Part shown: positions 46,102-55,280 of the stretch, piece after piece | Layout of the letters: each line of letters starts with the position of its first letter | How positions within the stretch are numbered: position 1 is the stretch's first letter | From: Halocatena pleomorpha | GTDB lineage: Archaea; Halobacteriota; Halobacteria; Halobacteriales; Haloarculaceae | Length of the DNA: 64,000 bases | Assembly: GCF_003862495.1 (NCBI RefSeq) | Contig: NZ_RRCH01000012.1 | Span: forward strand, 1 to 64,000 | Reading direction: 5' to 3' | Made by a program: the position numbers and the translations under genes | Notes under the pieces: generated by a model | What the model saw: only the letters and a program-made list of their open reading frames with translations | Databases searched by the model: none | What the model was told of the DNA's origin: nothing

Positions 46102-46890
46102 ATGGATCTACAGATCGACGGAAACGTTGCGTTGGTGACGGCGTCTTCAAGTGGACTCGGAAAGGCGTCAGCGACGGCACTCGCGCGTGAAGGGGCGAAC
46201 GTCGTCATCAACGGGCGGGACGAAGAACAGTTACGGCAGGCAAAAGCGGAAATCGAAGCGGTTGCGGACGGTGACGTTCGTTCGATCGCAGGGGACATCA
46301 CCAACAGCGACGACATCACCACGCTCGTCGAGGAAACGGTCGAGGAATTCGGACGACTCGATCATCTCATAACGAGTGCCGGCGGCCCTCCGTCGGGAGC
46401 GTTCCTCGAAACGGACGACGAAGATTGGCACGAAGCGTACGAACTCCTCGTGATGAGCGTCGTTCGACTCGCGCGCGAGTCCCATCCGTATCTCCGTGAT
46501 GATGGTGGTGGAACCATCGTGACCATCACTTCACGAAGCGTCAAAGAAGCCCTTGACAGTCTCGTGTTGTCGAATTCGGTTCGAATGGGTGTTATCGGCC
46601 TTGAGAAAACGCTTGCCACGGAATTCGCTCCGGAAGTCCGTGCAAACGCCGTATTGCCCGGCTCCCACGAAACCGCCCGTATCGAGGAACTCGTCAACCA
46701 AGCGGTCGAACGCGGTGAGTACGATTCCTACGAGGCTGGAATGGACGATTGGGCAAACAATCCTCTGGACCGTATCGGGGATCCGATGGAACTCGGCAAC
46801 GCGGTCGCGTTTCTCTCCTCACCGGTGTCGGGATACATCAATGGAACAGCGATTCCGATCGACGGCGGTTCCACTGGAGCGAACCTGTAA
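46102..46890 (+). CDS. Short-chain dehydrogenase/reductase family protein lacking the catalytic Tyr
   Basis: Start at 46102 (MDLQIDGNVALVTASSSGLGKA) gives 262 residues; an ATG at 46063 adds a non-conserved 13. The nucleotide-binding TASSSGLG motif and ITSAGG segment are present. The active-site region reads ITSRSVKEALDSLVLSNSVRMGVIG: the Ser is present, but the usual Tyr-x-x-x-Lys is replaced by Ser-Asn-Ser-Val-Arg. This matches a known atypical SDR branch. Classical SDR reduction is therefore doubtful; it may bind NAD(P) for another reaction. Confidence 0.9.
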   Translation: MDLQIDGNVALVTASSSGLGKASATALAREGANVVINGRDEEQLRQAKAEIEAVADGDVRSIAGDITNSDDITTLVEETVEEFGRLDHLITSAGGPPSGAFLETDDEDWHEAYELLVMSVVRLARESHPYLRDDGGGTIVTITSRSVKEALDSLVLSNSVRMGVIGLEKTLATEFAPEVRANAVLPGSHETARIEELVNQAVERGEYDSYEAGMDDWANNPLDRIGDPMELGNAVAFLSSPVSGYINGTAIPIDGGSTGANL

Positions 46891-47070
46891 CGGATATTTT
46901 GGCGTTCCAGGGGTAACCACGAGTCAACGGCTATAGGTTACTAATATTATCATTCTAGTCATGTGGTAGGATATGAGTAATGGAATACATATTATACTTT
47001 CTTACGCCGTTTTTAGATACAAACTGATCGCTCTGTTTTTTCCGTGTAAAGCATCTGTTTCGGGCATTGG

Positions 47071-47391
47071 TCAGTGGCTACCAGTGAATTTCAGTCCGAT
47101 GACGCCCGTGATGATGAGTCCGATGAAGAGAAACCGCGTCACGTTTCGGGGCTCGTCGAAGAGAACAACACCAGCAATAGCAGTTCCGACTGCACCGATC
47201 CCCGTCCAAACGGCGTAAGCCGTTCCGATCGGAAGAACTTTGACTGCTTGTGCGAGCAATCCCATACTGATAACCATTGCACCGACGGTCAGTACGCTAG
47301 GGATGGGTCGGGTGAACCCCTTCGTGTATTCGAGACCGACCGCCCATCCGATTTCGAAGAGGGCAGCTGTGAGAAGATATGTCCACGACAT
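47071..47391 (-). CDS. sugE: SMR-family exporter of SugE/Gdx type
   Basis: A 106-residue protein with four TM helices. Glu13 (in [12 protein letters not shown]) is the conserved essential acidic residue of SMR transporters. [18 protein letters not shown] is the signature of the SugE/Gdx subgroup, whose characterised members export guanidinium. No guanidine riboswitch is expected in archaea, and I see none upstream. Other SMR genes usually paired with it are absent, so it probably acts as a homodimer. Confidence 0.92.
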   Translation of the reverse strand: MSWTYLLTAALFEIGWAVGLEYTKGFTRPIPSVLTVGAMVISMGLLAQAVKVLPIGTAYAVWTGIGAVGTAIAGVVLFDEPRNVTRFLFIGLIITGVIGLKFTGSH

Positions 47392-47943
47392 CGCAGGTAC
47401 TTCTACCGAGAGAGGGATATAGATTGTCGATTCACTTGTTGTCTACCTGATGGCTCGTTCTGGCGATCTGAAGAATTTTCGTTGCTACTGAAATTCGAAC
47501 ATTTTGCTGGCGATTGCTTTTTGATCGGAGCGACCAGCGTCTCGATCGCGTTTCGGAATTTGTCCGTTTAGTGCCGATGGGACTGTGTACACGAACAGTG
47601 ACCGACTGTGCTGCTTCAAATCGGTTGATCGGCACTTTTGATGAATCACACCAGTCAACATCTCTATATTATTAGCAATTGGTACGGAGACTTCACTCTA
47701 AAACGAATGCAAATGATCTCTATACGTCATGAACAATCAAGTCAGACAGTACTCTGTGTAGATACGACTATGTATTGATCCTGAGCGTCGCTCAACTGCT
47801 CCATTCGATCTGAACGGCACGAGATTAATCGTCTCCTAGAAAATGGACTAGCAGTTATGTCTACTATCTACTACCGGTAAGCTTAGGAAAACAACTCATG
47901 TTTCGGCAGTTTAATATTTCTATATGTGTATTATATAAATACC
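47392..47943. other. Intergenic region without a supported gene
   Basis: About 550 bases between divergent genes. I see no family-supported reading frame. 47830-47943 is AT-rich and probably holds the promoter of the DUF7504-like gene. Confidence 0.45.
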
Positions 47944-48660
47944 ATGGGAGATGTGCCCCGCGGTCCGGTTTCTTCGAGCCGTGAAACGGCTCAGAATCGG
48001 GATTTATTCGCTGTCGAACTCATGGGACTCAAACGCCGTGGATGTTGTGTCCTCGTGACCGGATCCGTTAGCGAACGGGTGCGTGCCGCCCAATCTCGCC
48101 GGCTCTTCGGCGAGAGCGACACGTCTCGGCAGCGAATACTGATATTTACGGAACAAGCCTCCAGTCCCACAGCCCAGTATCTGCCTGACGGCATCCCGTC
48201 GACGCATCCCTCCGTGCGCATACTCGATTACACGGACCTCGTTGCTGATATGGCGGGAGATATCAGCTCTTCACAACAATCACTGGCGGACGTTGATCCG
48301 GACACACCAGAATCAATGACAGGTCTCTGTGTACTCCTGTGTGATCCGGTCTGTGACGCCGTTCCGAGCGATTCCCTTCCCCCTGGCGAACTTCGCCTCG
48401 GGATCACTACGCTTGGCACGCTCGTCGAGACTGACGGTCTCTCAGCAACCCGAGCGTTCGTTCGCTCGATCCGCTCCGATATCTTAGCTGCCAATGGGAT
48501 GGGTCACTTCCATTTCCCAGACGATCCCGATCCGGAACTACTCGCCGCATTGGATCCCGTGATCGACATTCACATCGAACTCCGGCAATCCGATGATGTT
48601 CCGGAACATCGCTGGCATCTGCTCGGAACGGAGCATTCGACCGGCTGGCTCCGACTGTGA
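47944..48660 (+). CDS. DUF7504-like haloarchaeal protein
   Basis: ATG 47944 gives 238 residues. The segment ELMGLKRRGCCVLVTGSVSERVRAAQSRRLFGESDTSRQRILIFTE resembles the degenerate RecA/KaiC-like DUF7504 proteins, which keep the beta-strand before the P-loop but lack a proper Walker A (here VTGSVSER). Cys-rich CVLLCDPVCDAVP follows. These proteins often sit near signalling or HTH genes in haloarchaea; their function is unknown. No partner is adjacent. Confidence 0.75.
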   Translation: MGDVPRGPVSSSRETAQNRDLFAVELMGLKRRGCCVLVTGSVSERVRAAQSRRLFGESDTSRQRILIFTEQASSPTAQYLPDGIPSTHPSVRILDYTDLVADMAGDISSSQQSLADVDPDTPESMTGLCVLLCDPVCDAVPSDSLPPGELRLGITTLGTLVETDGLSATRAFVRSIRSDILAANGMGHFHFPDDPDPELLAALDPVIDIHIELRQSDDVPEHRWHLLGTEHSTGWLRL

Positions 48661-48712
48661 CAGCGGCTCCGGCTTCGAGACTTGTGACGCTAGCTCCCAA
48701 GCGTGGTTTCGA

Positions 48713-49747
48713 TCAGTCGCTCTGAGTGACGGTAGCGTCCTCATCAAGGCGATCGTCAGCGCCACCGCTGTCTGCAGTCCGATCGTGACTGCTGTGTCCA
48801 CTGCCTTGCCGACGGACGCGACGGCGCGCCGTGACGGCCGCTGACCGAGCGAGAGCCGGGTAATCTAGCGTTTCGCTACCGATGACGGTGAAGCCACCGA
48901 AGATGATGAGGAAGCCGGCGACGGCGACCCCCGAGAGCCCTTCACCGAGCAGCGCCCAGCCGCCGATTGACGCAACGACCGGAACGACGTAGAAGACGAG
49001 ATTCGCGTGGATCGCACCAGTCGTATCGATGAGGTCGAAGTACGTAACGTACGCGACACCACCGGCGAAGACGCCGAGGTACGCGACTGCAGCCACAGCT
49101 GACGGTGTCCACGTGACACTTGCTGTTGACTCACCAGCAGCGATGCTCAGTAGATGGGCGAACACAGCGGCAAGCGGAAGCCCCCACGCCGTCCGAACCG
49201 TTGGCGAGAGTTCGCCGCCCGCCCACCGGATGAGGACGCTTCCGAGCGCACCGGCCGTCGCGGCAGCGAGCAACACCGCTTTGCCAACGACGCTCCCACC
49301 CAACAGGTTCGCTGGGTCAGGGCTGACGACGAGTGCGACGCCTGCTAACCCGAGCATCATTCCGACGGCACCCCTGTGTGTGAGACGTTCGTCCGAGACC
49401 AACACTGCTGCGAAGACTGGTGTCAAAATCGGGTTCAAACTGGCGATAATCGAGGCGACACCGCTGGTGACGTGCTGCTGGCCGACGAAGATCAAGGCGT
49501 TCGTCGCTCCGATCGTGACTATTCCGGTCGCAACAATAGCGACGATGTCATCACGCGTTTGTGGCTGCAACGCTGTGGACGGGAACCGCCAGATGGCGTA
49601 CCCACCAAGCACGAGCGCCGCGATGTCAAACCGCAACGCCAGTAGTAACAGTGGTGGCAGATAGGCGAGACCGGCTTTGGCACTAACAAACGTGCCGCCA
49701 AAGAACACACCTGTGATCAAGAAGAAAAGAACTGTCCGTCGATCCAT
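48713..49747 (-). CDS. DMT-superfamily (EamA) transporter
   Basis: A 344-residue protein with two EamA repeats and about 10 TM helices. GVFFGGTFVSAKAGL and the TNALIFVGQQHVTSGVASIIASLNPILTPVFAAVL segment mark the first repeat; VVPVVASIGGWALLGEGLSGVAVAGFLII the second. A charged C-terminal tail follows. Likely exports a small metabolite. It is convergent with the DUF7504-like gene and divergent from the HTH gene. Confidence 0.92.
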   Translation of the reverse strand: MDRRTVLFFLITGVFFGGTFVSAKAGLAYLPPLLLLALRFDIAALVLGGYAIWRFPSTALQPQTRDDIVAIVATGIVTIGATNALIFVGQQHVTSGVASIIASLNPILTPVFAAVLVSDERLTHRGAVGMMLGLAGVALVVSPDPANLLGGSVVGKAVLLAAATAGALGSVLIRWAGGELSPTVRTAWGLPLAAVFAHLLSIAAGESTASVTWTPSAVAAVAYLGVFAGGVAYVTYFDLIDTTGAIHANLVFYVVPVVASIGGWALLGEGLSGVAVAGFLIIFGGFTVIGSETLDYPALARSAAVTARRRVRRQGSGHSSHDRTADSGGADDRLDEDATVTQSD

Positions 49748-49965
49748 TCAGCAACCGACCCCCGGTGTTTCCGTCCAGTTCGATCGAACGAGGACGGTAC
49801 ACCAAAAGTCAAATCTTCTATACATTCTGTGTTGTTCTACGGACGGGAGAGGTATAGCTCCATTCAGAAAACGTTGCACTCTGGGGTGACTACCGCGTAC
49901 CGAGCGGTGTCTGCAGATGCTGAAAGAATTTCACAGGACGAAAACGGTTTTCGGATGGCCGTCCG

Positions 49966-50769
49966 ATGGTCGACATGAATGGAGTACTTGAGGAAGTCGA
50001 GTTTCTCGCTCGATCCGAACATCGGGTCGCAGTGCTCCGGTTGCTCGCTGACGAGAGCCACACGAGAGGAAATCTCGTGGACGCGACTGGTGCGTCCCAA
50101 GCCACGCTCAGTCGGATTCTCCGTGACTTCGAGGATCGATCGTGGATTCAGCGAGGAGACGGAACGTACAGCGCGACAGCGACCGGCTGCCTCATCGCGT
50201 ACGGATTCACCGATTTGCTCAACGTTCTCACAACGGAACGAGAACTACGGGACGTGGTTGAGCATCTCCCAACTGAGGAACTGCGGTTCGATCTCCGTCA
50301 TCTGACGGACGCGACGGTGACACTCCCGACGGGAACGCGTCCGGACGCACCCGTCGGACGGCTGTTGGAACTGGAACGGAACGCTGATCGGGTCCGGGCG
50401 TTCTCTCATGCGTTTAACGAACGAAGTCTCTCGCTGGTCACCCAGCGCGTTCATGACGAGGAACTGGTGTTCGAGGGCGTCTTCTCCTGTGATGCGATCG
50501 ACGCGCTGGCTACCGATCCCGGCCTTCGGGACCGACTGGTGAATCTGCTTGACGCTGACGGCGCGACTGTCCGCGTTCATGAGCAAACGGTTCCACTCGC
50601 TGTAACGGTCGCTGGTAGGACGGTTCACCTGCTTGTCCGTGACGCGAATGGCGTGCTCCGGGCGTCGATTGACACAGACGATTCGGCTGTTCGATCGTGG
50701 GCCATCGACGCCTTCGATGGGTACTGGGACCGTGGCAGGGATCTCAACCGGATCGACCTGTTTGAGTGA
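49966..50769 (+). CDS. Haloarchaeal winged-helix transcriptional regulator
   Basis: A 267-residue protein with an N-terminal wHTH (SEHRVAVLRLLADES, LVDATGASQATLSRILRDFEDRSWI), preceded by VEFLARSEHR, typical of a common haloarchaeal regulator group. The C-terminal 170 residues have a second domain with no known ligand motif. ATG 49966 and ATG 49975 are both possible. It faces away from the DMT transporter and may control it. Confidence 0.85.
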   Translation: MVDMNGVLEEVEFLARSEHRVAVLRLLADESHTRGNLVDATGASQATLSRILRDFEDRSWIQRGDGTYSATATGCLIAYGFTDLLNVLTTERELRDVVEHLPTEELRFDLRHLTDATVTLPTGTRPDAPVGRLLELERNADRVRAFSHAFNERSLSLVTQRVHDEELVFEGVFSCDAIDALATDPGLRDRLVNLLDADGATVRVHEQTVPLAVTVAGRTVHLLVRDANGVLRASIDTDDSAVRSWAIDAFDGYWDRGRDLNRIDLFE

Positions 50770-50999
50770 GTGCCGCCGAGTGAAGACGGCTCCTGCTCTC
50801 TGGAGTTGCATCCTTTGTCTCGCTCTGAAGCCGTTTTGTTCCAGTTTCGCCAGCCCTGTCAGATATATCCAGCACTTTTTATTATTCTATCATTACTTCG
50901 TCTTGCCGCGTGCTGTTGGCTCACCATGGCGTACGCGCCGGTTTCGGTCCGCCATCGGTGGCGGTGCCGACAGACGTGGCGACTCAGTTGGGGTGACGA

Positions 51000-51806
51000 T
51001 CAGGCCAGATCGCTGTTCTGAAATCGCAGATACGCGAGTCCGAGCGGAACGACGAGCCAGAACCCAACGATCACCCAGCCAAACCAGGGATCGAGATAGA
51101 AGGGAATCGGCTCTCTCACGAACCCGATCTCCATGAACGCTCTTCGTGGATTGAGACGCTGGAAGAGTGTCGTCCAGTTCGGTGCCGGTGTGCGCGTGAT
51201 TCTCGAACCTGTGGCGGGAATTGGGTGAACGAATTGGACGATCAACCCGGTCACGAAATCCCACAGAAACGAAAACAGGATCGTCAGTCCGAGCGCGCCA
51301 ATCGACGCTGTCATCGAGGTACGCATTGCCGTTGAGAACGCGATGGCGATCGCCACGAACAGGATTCCGAACAGCGTGATCTCGCCAGCCGCGAGGAGGA
51401 ATTCCGTCAGTGAGAAGAGATCGGTGAACAGGATCGTCTGAATCCCGATAAGGATGAATCCGACGGCCACCGTCACGACGACGATCGCTGACCGGCCGAG
51501 GAACTTGCCGAGCATGATATCCAGCCGTGAATGGGGCAACGTGAGCAACAGCGTGAGACTCCCCGATTCACGCTCTGCGACGATCGCGTTGTACCCAACC
51601 ATCACGCCGAGCACCGGCACGACGACCCCGAGCATCCCGACAATACCGTCGAACAGCGTGGTGAACGTCGGGTCCTCGCCTAACCGCGAACGATGATAGT
51701 GAAACACCAGCGTCGTGAACCCGACGAAAAACGCCACCAGCAACTGGAGTGTGCGTGCCCGGATCGCGTCCTCGAACTCCTTTTTCGCTATGACGAGCGT
51801 GCTCAT
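51000..51806 (-). CDS. ABC-2 type exporter permease (NosY-like), copy 1
   Basis: A 268-residue membrane protein with about six TM helices. It starts MSTLVIAKKEFEDAIRARTL and contains GYNAIVAERESGSLTLLLTLPHSRLDIMLGKFLGRS, the cytosolic coupling region of ABC-2 permeases. It is the last gene of a minus-strand set with a second permease and a small exported-type protein. The matching ATPase is at 54055-54969. Substrate is unknown. Confidence 0.92.
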   Translation of the reverse strand: MSTLVIAKKEFEDAIRARTLQLLVAFFVGFTTLVFHYHRSRLGEDPTFTTLFDGIVGMLGVVVPVLGVMVGYNAIVAERESGSLTLLLTLPHSRLDIMLGKFLGRSAIVVVTVAVGFILIGIQTILFTDLFSLTEFLLAAGEITLFGILFVAIAIAFSTAMRTSMTASIGALGLTILFSFLWDFVTGLIVQFVHPIPATGSRITRTPAPNWTTLFQRLNPRRAFMEIGFVREPIPFYLDPWFGWVIVGFWLVVPLGLAYLRFQNSDLA

Positions 51807-51843
51807 CTCCGTTCGACCTCGATAGTGTCCGTCATTTCTGTGT

Positions 51844-52362
51844 TCATTGTTTTCCTTCGAGCCACTGCTGTCCAGCGAATCCGAACAGCCCGATCGAGCC
51901 GACGAGTGATCCCAGTCGCAACGCCACCGCCTGCTGTGGCGGTCGTGGTTCGATGCGCCTGAGGACCACGAGATGGTAGTGATCGTCCTTTTTGACCTGA
52001 ATGTAGGTCATGACCGACTGGATTCGTTGTGTCTCGTTGGGGTGCTCGTTCGCAGTGGTACTCGTCTCGGGATCGTTCGGGATGAACGACGCCCATGGTT
52101 CCGGTGGACTGTCGATCGGGAGGACTTCGGCTGCCTGGGTTCGTTCACTCTGAGGGAGATCATCGAACCACCGCTGTGCCTCGGGTGAGAGAGTCCGGTA
52201 CTGTACCGTTTCGGTCGCTATCGTGTGGGACTGTGGGCTGCCGTTGGGATCCCGAAGCACTTCGACTGCCGGGTCCTGAGCGGGAACCGGCGAAACGAGC
52301 GGGAAGGCAAACAGCACCAATGCACCGACTAGCACGCCACCGAGGAGATGCCGGCGATTCAT
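51844..52362 (-). CDS. Small membrane/secreted protein of the ABC module
   Basis: A 172-residue protein: an N-terminal hydrophobic helix (about 5-25, then PVPAQDP), an external domain of about 115 residues and a C-terminal TM helix (about 150-166). No known family. Its ATG overlaps the stop of the upstream permease by 4 nt (ATGA), so it is translationally coupled to it and probably part of the transport complex. Confidence 0.8.
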   Translation of the reverse strand: MNRRHLLGGVLVGALVLFAFPLVSPVPAQDPAVEVLRDPNGSPQSHTIATETVQYRTLSPEAQRWFDDLPQSERTQAAEVLPIDSPPEPWASFIPNDPETSTTANEHPNETQRIQSVMTYIQVKKDDHYHLVVLRRIEPRPPQQAVALRLGSLVGSIGLFGFAGQQWLEGKQ

Positions 52363-53183
52363 GCCAGATCACCCCGTTCGAATCGCAGGTATGCCAGCCC
52401 GAGCGGGACGACGAGCCATACGCCCAGAATCACCACCGCGAACCATGGTTCGAGATAGAACACATCTAGCTCGACGCTGTATGGGGTGACGTCCTCGAAC
52501 GCGTGGCGCGGATTCAGGCGTTTGATGAGATAGTACCAGTCGGGCAGCTCTGAAACCGGCCCGACAGGACTGTTCTCCGGTGTCCGTTCTACGACCGATT
52601 CGACCAGCACGAGCACCGAGTCCCAGAGGAACACGAACAGCAACGTGAGACCGATCGCTCCCCACATCGCCATCATCGAGGTGCGCATCGCTGTCGAGAA
52701 CGCGATGGCGATCGCCACGAACGTTATCCCGATGATCGCCGTCTTTACGGCAGCCATCACATACACTGACAGCGAAAACAGCTCCGAACTGGCGGCGAAC
52801 TGGATCCCGACGAGAGCGAAGCCGAGCAGAACAGAGACGACCACCACGGCCGATCGGCCGAGGAACTTCCCGAGAACGACGTCTCGGCGCGTGTGTGGTA
52901 ACGTGAGCAACAACTGGAGGCTGCCTGATTCGCGCTCTGCGACGATCGCCTTATAGCCCAGCATTGTCCCCAACACCGGAACGAGGATGGTCATCTGTGT
53001 CCCGATCCACGAGATAACGCTCTCGGCAGTCCGAAGCTCCGCCATCTGGGCCGCCTGTGCGACGTACAGTTGATAGTACACCAACATCGCCAGTACCGCC
53101 GCAAACAGCGTCGTCATTACTATCAGTGCGCGCGATCGGATCGCGTCTTCGAATTCCTTTCTGGCGATTACGAACGTGCTCAC
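52359..53183 (-). CDS. ABC-2 type exporter permease (NosY-like), copy 2
   Basis: A 274-residue paralogue of copy 1 (start MSTFVIARKEFEDAIRSRAL; coupling segment GYKAIVAERESGSLQLLLTLPHTRRDVVLGKFLGRS; C-terminus GVWLVVPLGLAYLRFERGDLA). The pair probably forms a heterodimeric permease. The opposite-strand YdjM-like gene separates it from the ATPase gene. Confidence 0.92.
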   Translation of the reverse strand: MSTFVIARKEFEDAIRSRALIVMTTLFAAVLAMLVYYQLYVAQAAQMAELRTAESVISWIGTQMTILVPVLGTMLGYKAIVAERESGSLQLLLTLPHTRRDVVLGKFLGRSAVVVVSVLLGFALVGIQFAASSELFSLSVYVMAAVKTAIIGITFVAIAIAFSTAMRTSMMAMWGAIGLTLLFVFLWDSVLVLVESVVERTPENSPVGPVSELPDWYYLIKRLNPRHAFEDVTPYSVELDVFYLEPWFAVVILGVWLVVPLGLAYLRFERGDLA

Positions 53184-53463
53184 CGACGGTCACCCGACGT
53201 TCCATCGATCATGCTGTGTTGAATATGTCACTCTGTGGTGATTGAAATGGATATTATATGATGGTTTCGGTTTAGGTTGGCATTGATGGGCATTCAGTAT
53301 GCCGTTCCGGACAAATTACATTGTACATTTATTATTTATGGGAATAAGTCATGATCGGCATTACTCTCGGTGACGATCCACACGTTACTTATCGATTGGA
53401 TACCATCCCCGGCTATGCAACGGTTGCTATTCGATTGCTCCGTGCTGTCGAGGTGGGTTTGAG

Positions 53464-54042
53464 ATGTGGCCGTGGTCGCACGCGGCAGTGGGCTATCTCT
53501 GTTACTCGCTGGGCACGCGTTTCGTCGGTCGTCGCCCGACAGCGGGACCGACGGCTGCCGTGTTGTTCGGTGGGCTGCTCCCGGATCTGGTTGATAAGCC
53601 GCTCTCATGGGTGTTCGAGCTGGTTCCGCAGGGCTATGCTGTCGTCCATTCGGTGCTGGTCGCCATACCCTTGGGTATCGGTGCGTTCGTCGTGGCTCGC
53701 CAACGCGACCGTCGGCTACTGGGGATCGCGTTCATCGTCGGCTACTGGTCGCATCTGCTGGGTGACGTGGTGTTCGGCTGGTTGCGGTCGAGTCCACACG
53801 TCTTCGGACGCGTGCTCTGGCCGGTCGTGACGCTGCCGCCGTACGACCGCCCCGTGATCGTCCGCCTCAGTGAGTACGTCTCCGTGTTCACTGGCTTCCA
53901 AACGACCGACGACGCGATGCTCGTAATCCTCGGCGCTGCTGTGGTGTACGTAACGATCGGCGTCTGGTTCGTCGACGGCCGGCCCGGGTTGGCACCAATC
54001 AGGCGAGCGCTGGAACGGTCGTACGACGAGCCATCCGAGTAG
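53464..54042 (+). CDS. YdjM/DUF457-type membrane-bound metal-dependent hydrolase
   Basis: A 192-residue membrane protein with conserved polar residues: MWPWSHAAVGYL, LLPDLVDKPLSW, YAVVHSVLVA and YWSHLLGDVVFG. This His/Asp set matches the LexA-regulated YdjM-type putative metal-dependent hydrolase. It lies on the plus strand between the ATPase and permease genes of a minus-strand ABC module. Function unknown; an unrelated passenger or a membrane-lipid enzyme are both possible. Confidence 0.85.
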   Translation: MWPWSHAAVGYLCYSLGTRFVGRRPTAGPTAAVLFGGLLPDLVDKPLSWVFELVPQGYAVVHSVLVAIPLGIGAFVVARQRDRRLLGIAFIVGYWSHLLGDVVFGWLRSSPHVFGRVLWPVVTLPPYDRPVIVRLSEYVSVFTGFQTTDDAMLVILGAAVVYVTIGVWFVDGRPGLAPIRRALERSYDEPSE

Positions 54043-54054
54043 AAGGAGTAACTC

Positions 54055-54969
54055 TCAGGCGGTCTGCGGAGCCTCGCTGGTGTACTCGACAAACAGCTCT
54101 TCGAGTGACTGCTCTTCGGTGCTGAAATCCTCGACGCTGGCGTGTTCCTGAATCGTCGACAGTACGTCTCCTTTCGCGTCGTCGGTCGCTTTAACTGTGA
54201 TTTGTGTGCCATCGATAGCGACTGATTCGACGCCGCCGATGTCGCTGACCGTCGCTTCAAGCCCCGCTGGCACGTCCGAGAGTTGGAACACGAGTGTCGT
54301 TTGTGTGCCGAGTTGGTCCCGAAGCCCGCCGATCGTGTCTTGGGCGACCAGCTCTCCCTCCCGCATGATGCCGACTCGATCGCAGACCGCCTCGACCTGT
54401 TCGAGGATGTGGCTCGAAAAGAAGACGGTCGCACCGCGCTCGTTCTCCGCACGGATGATTTCGCGCATCTCTTGGGCGCCGTTCGGATCGAGTCCAGTTG
54501 TCGGTTCGTCAAGGATCAGTAGCTCCGGTGAGCCGACTAGCGCTATCCCCAATGCGAGTCGCTGTGTCATGCCCTTCGAGTAGCCCCCTGCGGGGCGATC
54601 GCCCGCGTCATCGAGTCCGACGCGGGAGAGCAACTCATCCGGATCGTCAGCTGCGCCTTTCGAGTCGATAGCGAACTGGATGTGCTTTCGCCCACTCAGC
54701 CGATTGTAGATGTCGTATCCCTCCGGAACGACACCGATGCGCTCGCGGATCGCCGTGGGCTCTTCATGGATATCGTATCCAAGCACGCTCGCATCGCCAG
54801 CCGTGGGTGTGATCAGATCTAACAGGACGTTGATTGTCGTGGATTTGCCCGCGCCGTTCGGTCCAAGAAAACCATAGATCTCTCCTGACTCGACTGTCAG
54901 ATCCAACTCGTCTACGGCTGTGACTTCACCGTACTGTTTGGTCACGCCCCGAAGTTCGATGGCTGCCAT
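54055..54969 (-). CDS. ABC transporter ATP-binding protein for the ABC-2 exporter
   Basis: ATG 54969 (MAAIELRGVTKQYGEV) gives 304 residues. Walker A GPNGAGKST, signature YSKGMTQRLALG, Walker B LLILDEPTTGLDP and the switch region are all intact. A further upstream ATG at 55002 adds 11 non-conserved residues. The C-terminal DUF4162-type domain (VFQLSDVPAGLE onward) is normal for this group. It energises the permeases at 51000-53183. Confidence 0.93.
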   Translation of the reverse strand: MAAIELRGVTKQYGEVTAVDELDLTVESGEIYGFLGPNGAGKSTTINVLLDLITPTAGDASVLGYDIHEEPTAIRERIGVVPEGYDIYNRLSGRKHIQFAIDSKGAADDPDELLSRVGLDDAGDRPAGGYSKGMTQRLALGIALVGSPELLILDEPTTGLDPNGAQEMREIIRAENERGATVFFSSHILEQVEAVCDRVGIMREGELVAQDTIGGLRDQLGTQTTLVFQLSDVPAGLEATVSDIGGVESVAIDGTQITVKATDDAKGDVLSTIQEHASVEDFSTEEQSLEELFVEYTSEAPQTA

Positions 54970-55280
54970 GGTCGGCAATCTAGCGCCCCGTGTATAGTTC
55001 ATTCGAGTTCAATTACCACTGATTGGAGGGATATGGTGTGAGAAATGTGGTATCGGAGTGGCTGCGTAGACGAGACTGCACGTTGATCACTCTGACCGAT
55101 AATGTCTCACTGCTACTGTTACTGTTAGTCCGACAATTTACTGTGTGCCTGTGGTGACTCTCCTGCTGTGTTTCTTTTTTGTCTCTCCCATGACTTCTAA
55201 ATATTATTGAATGAAATTAATTTTGTTGTGATTTGCGTAATACACTGCGGCGCTCGTCACGATCTGGTATCACTAAAGCG

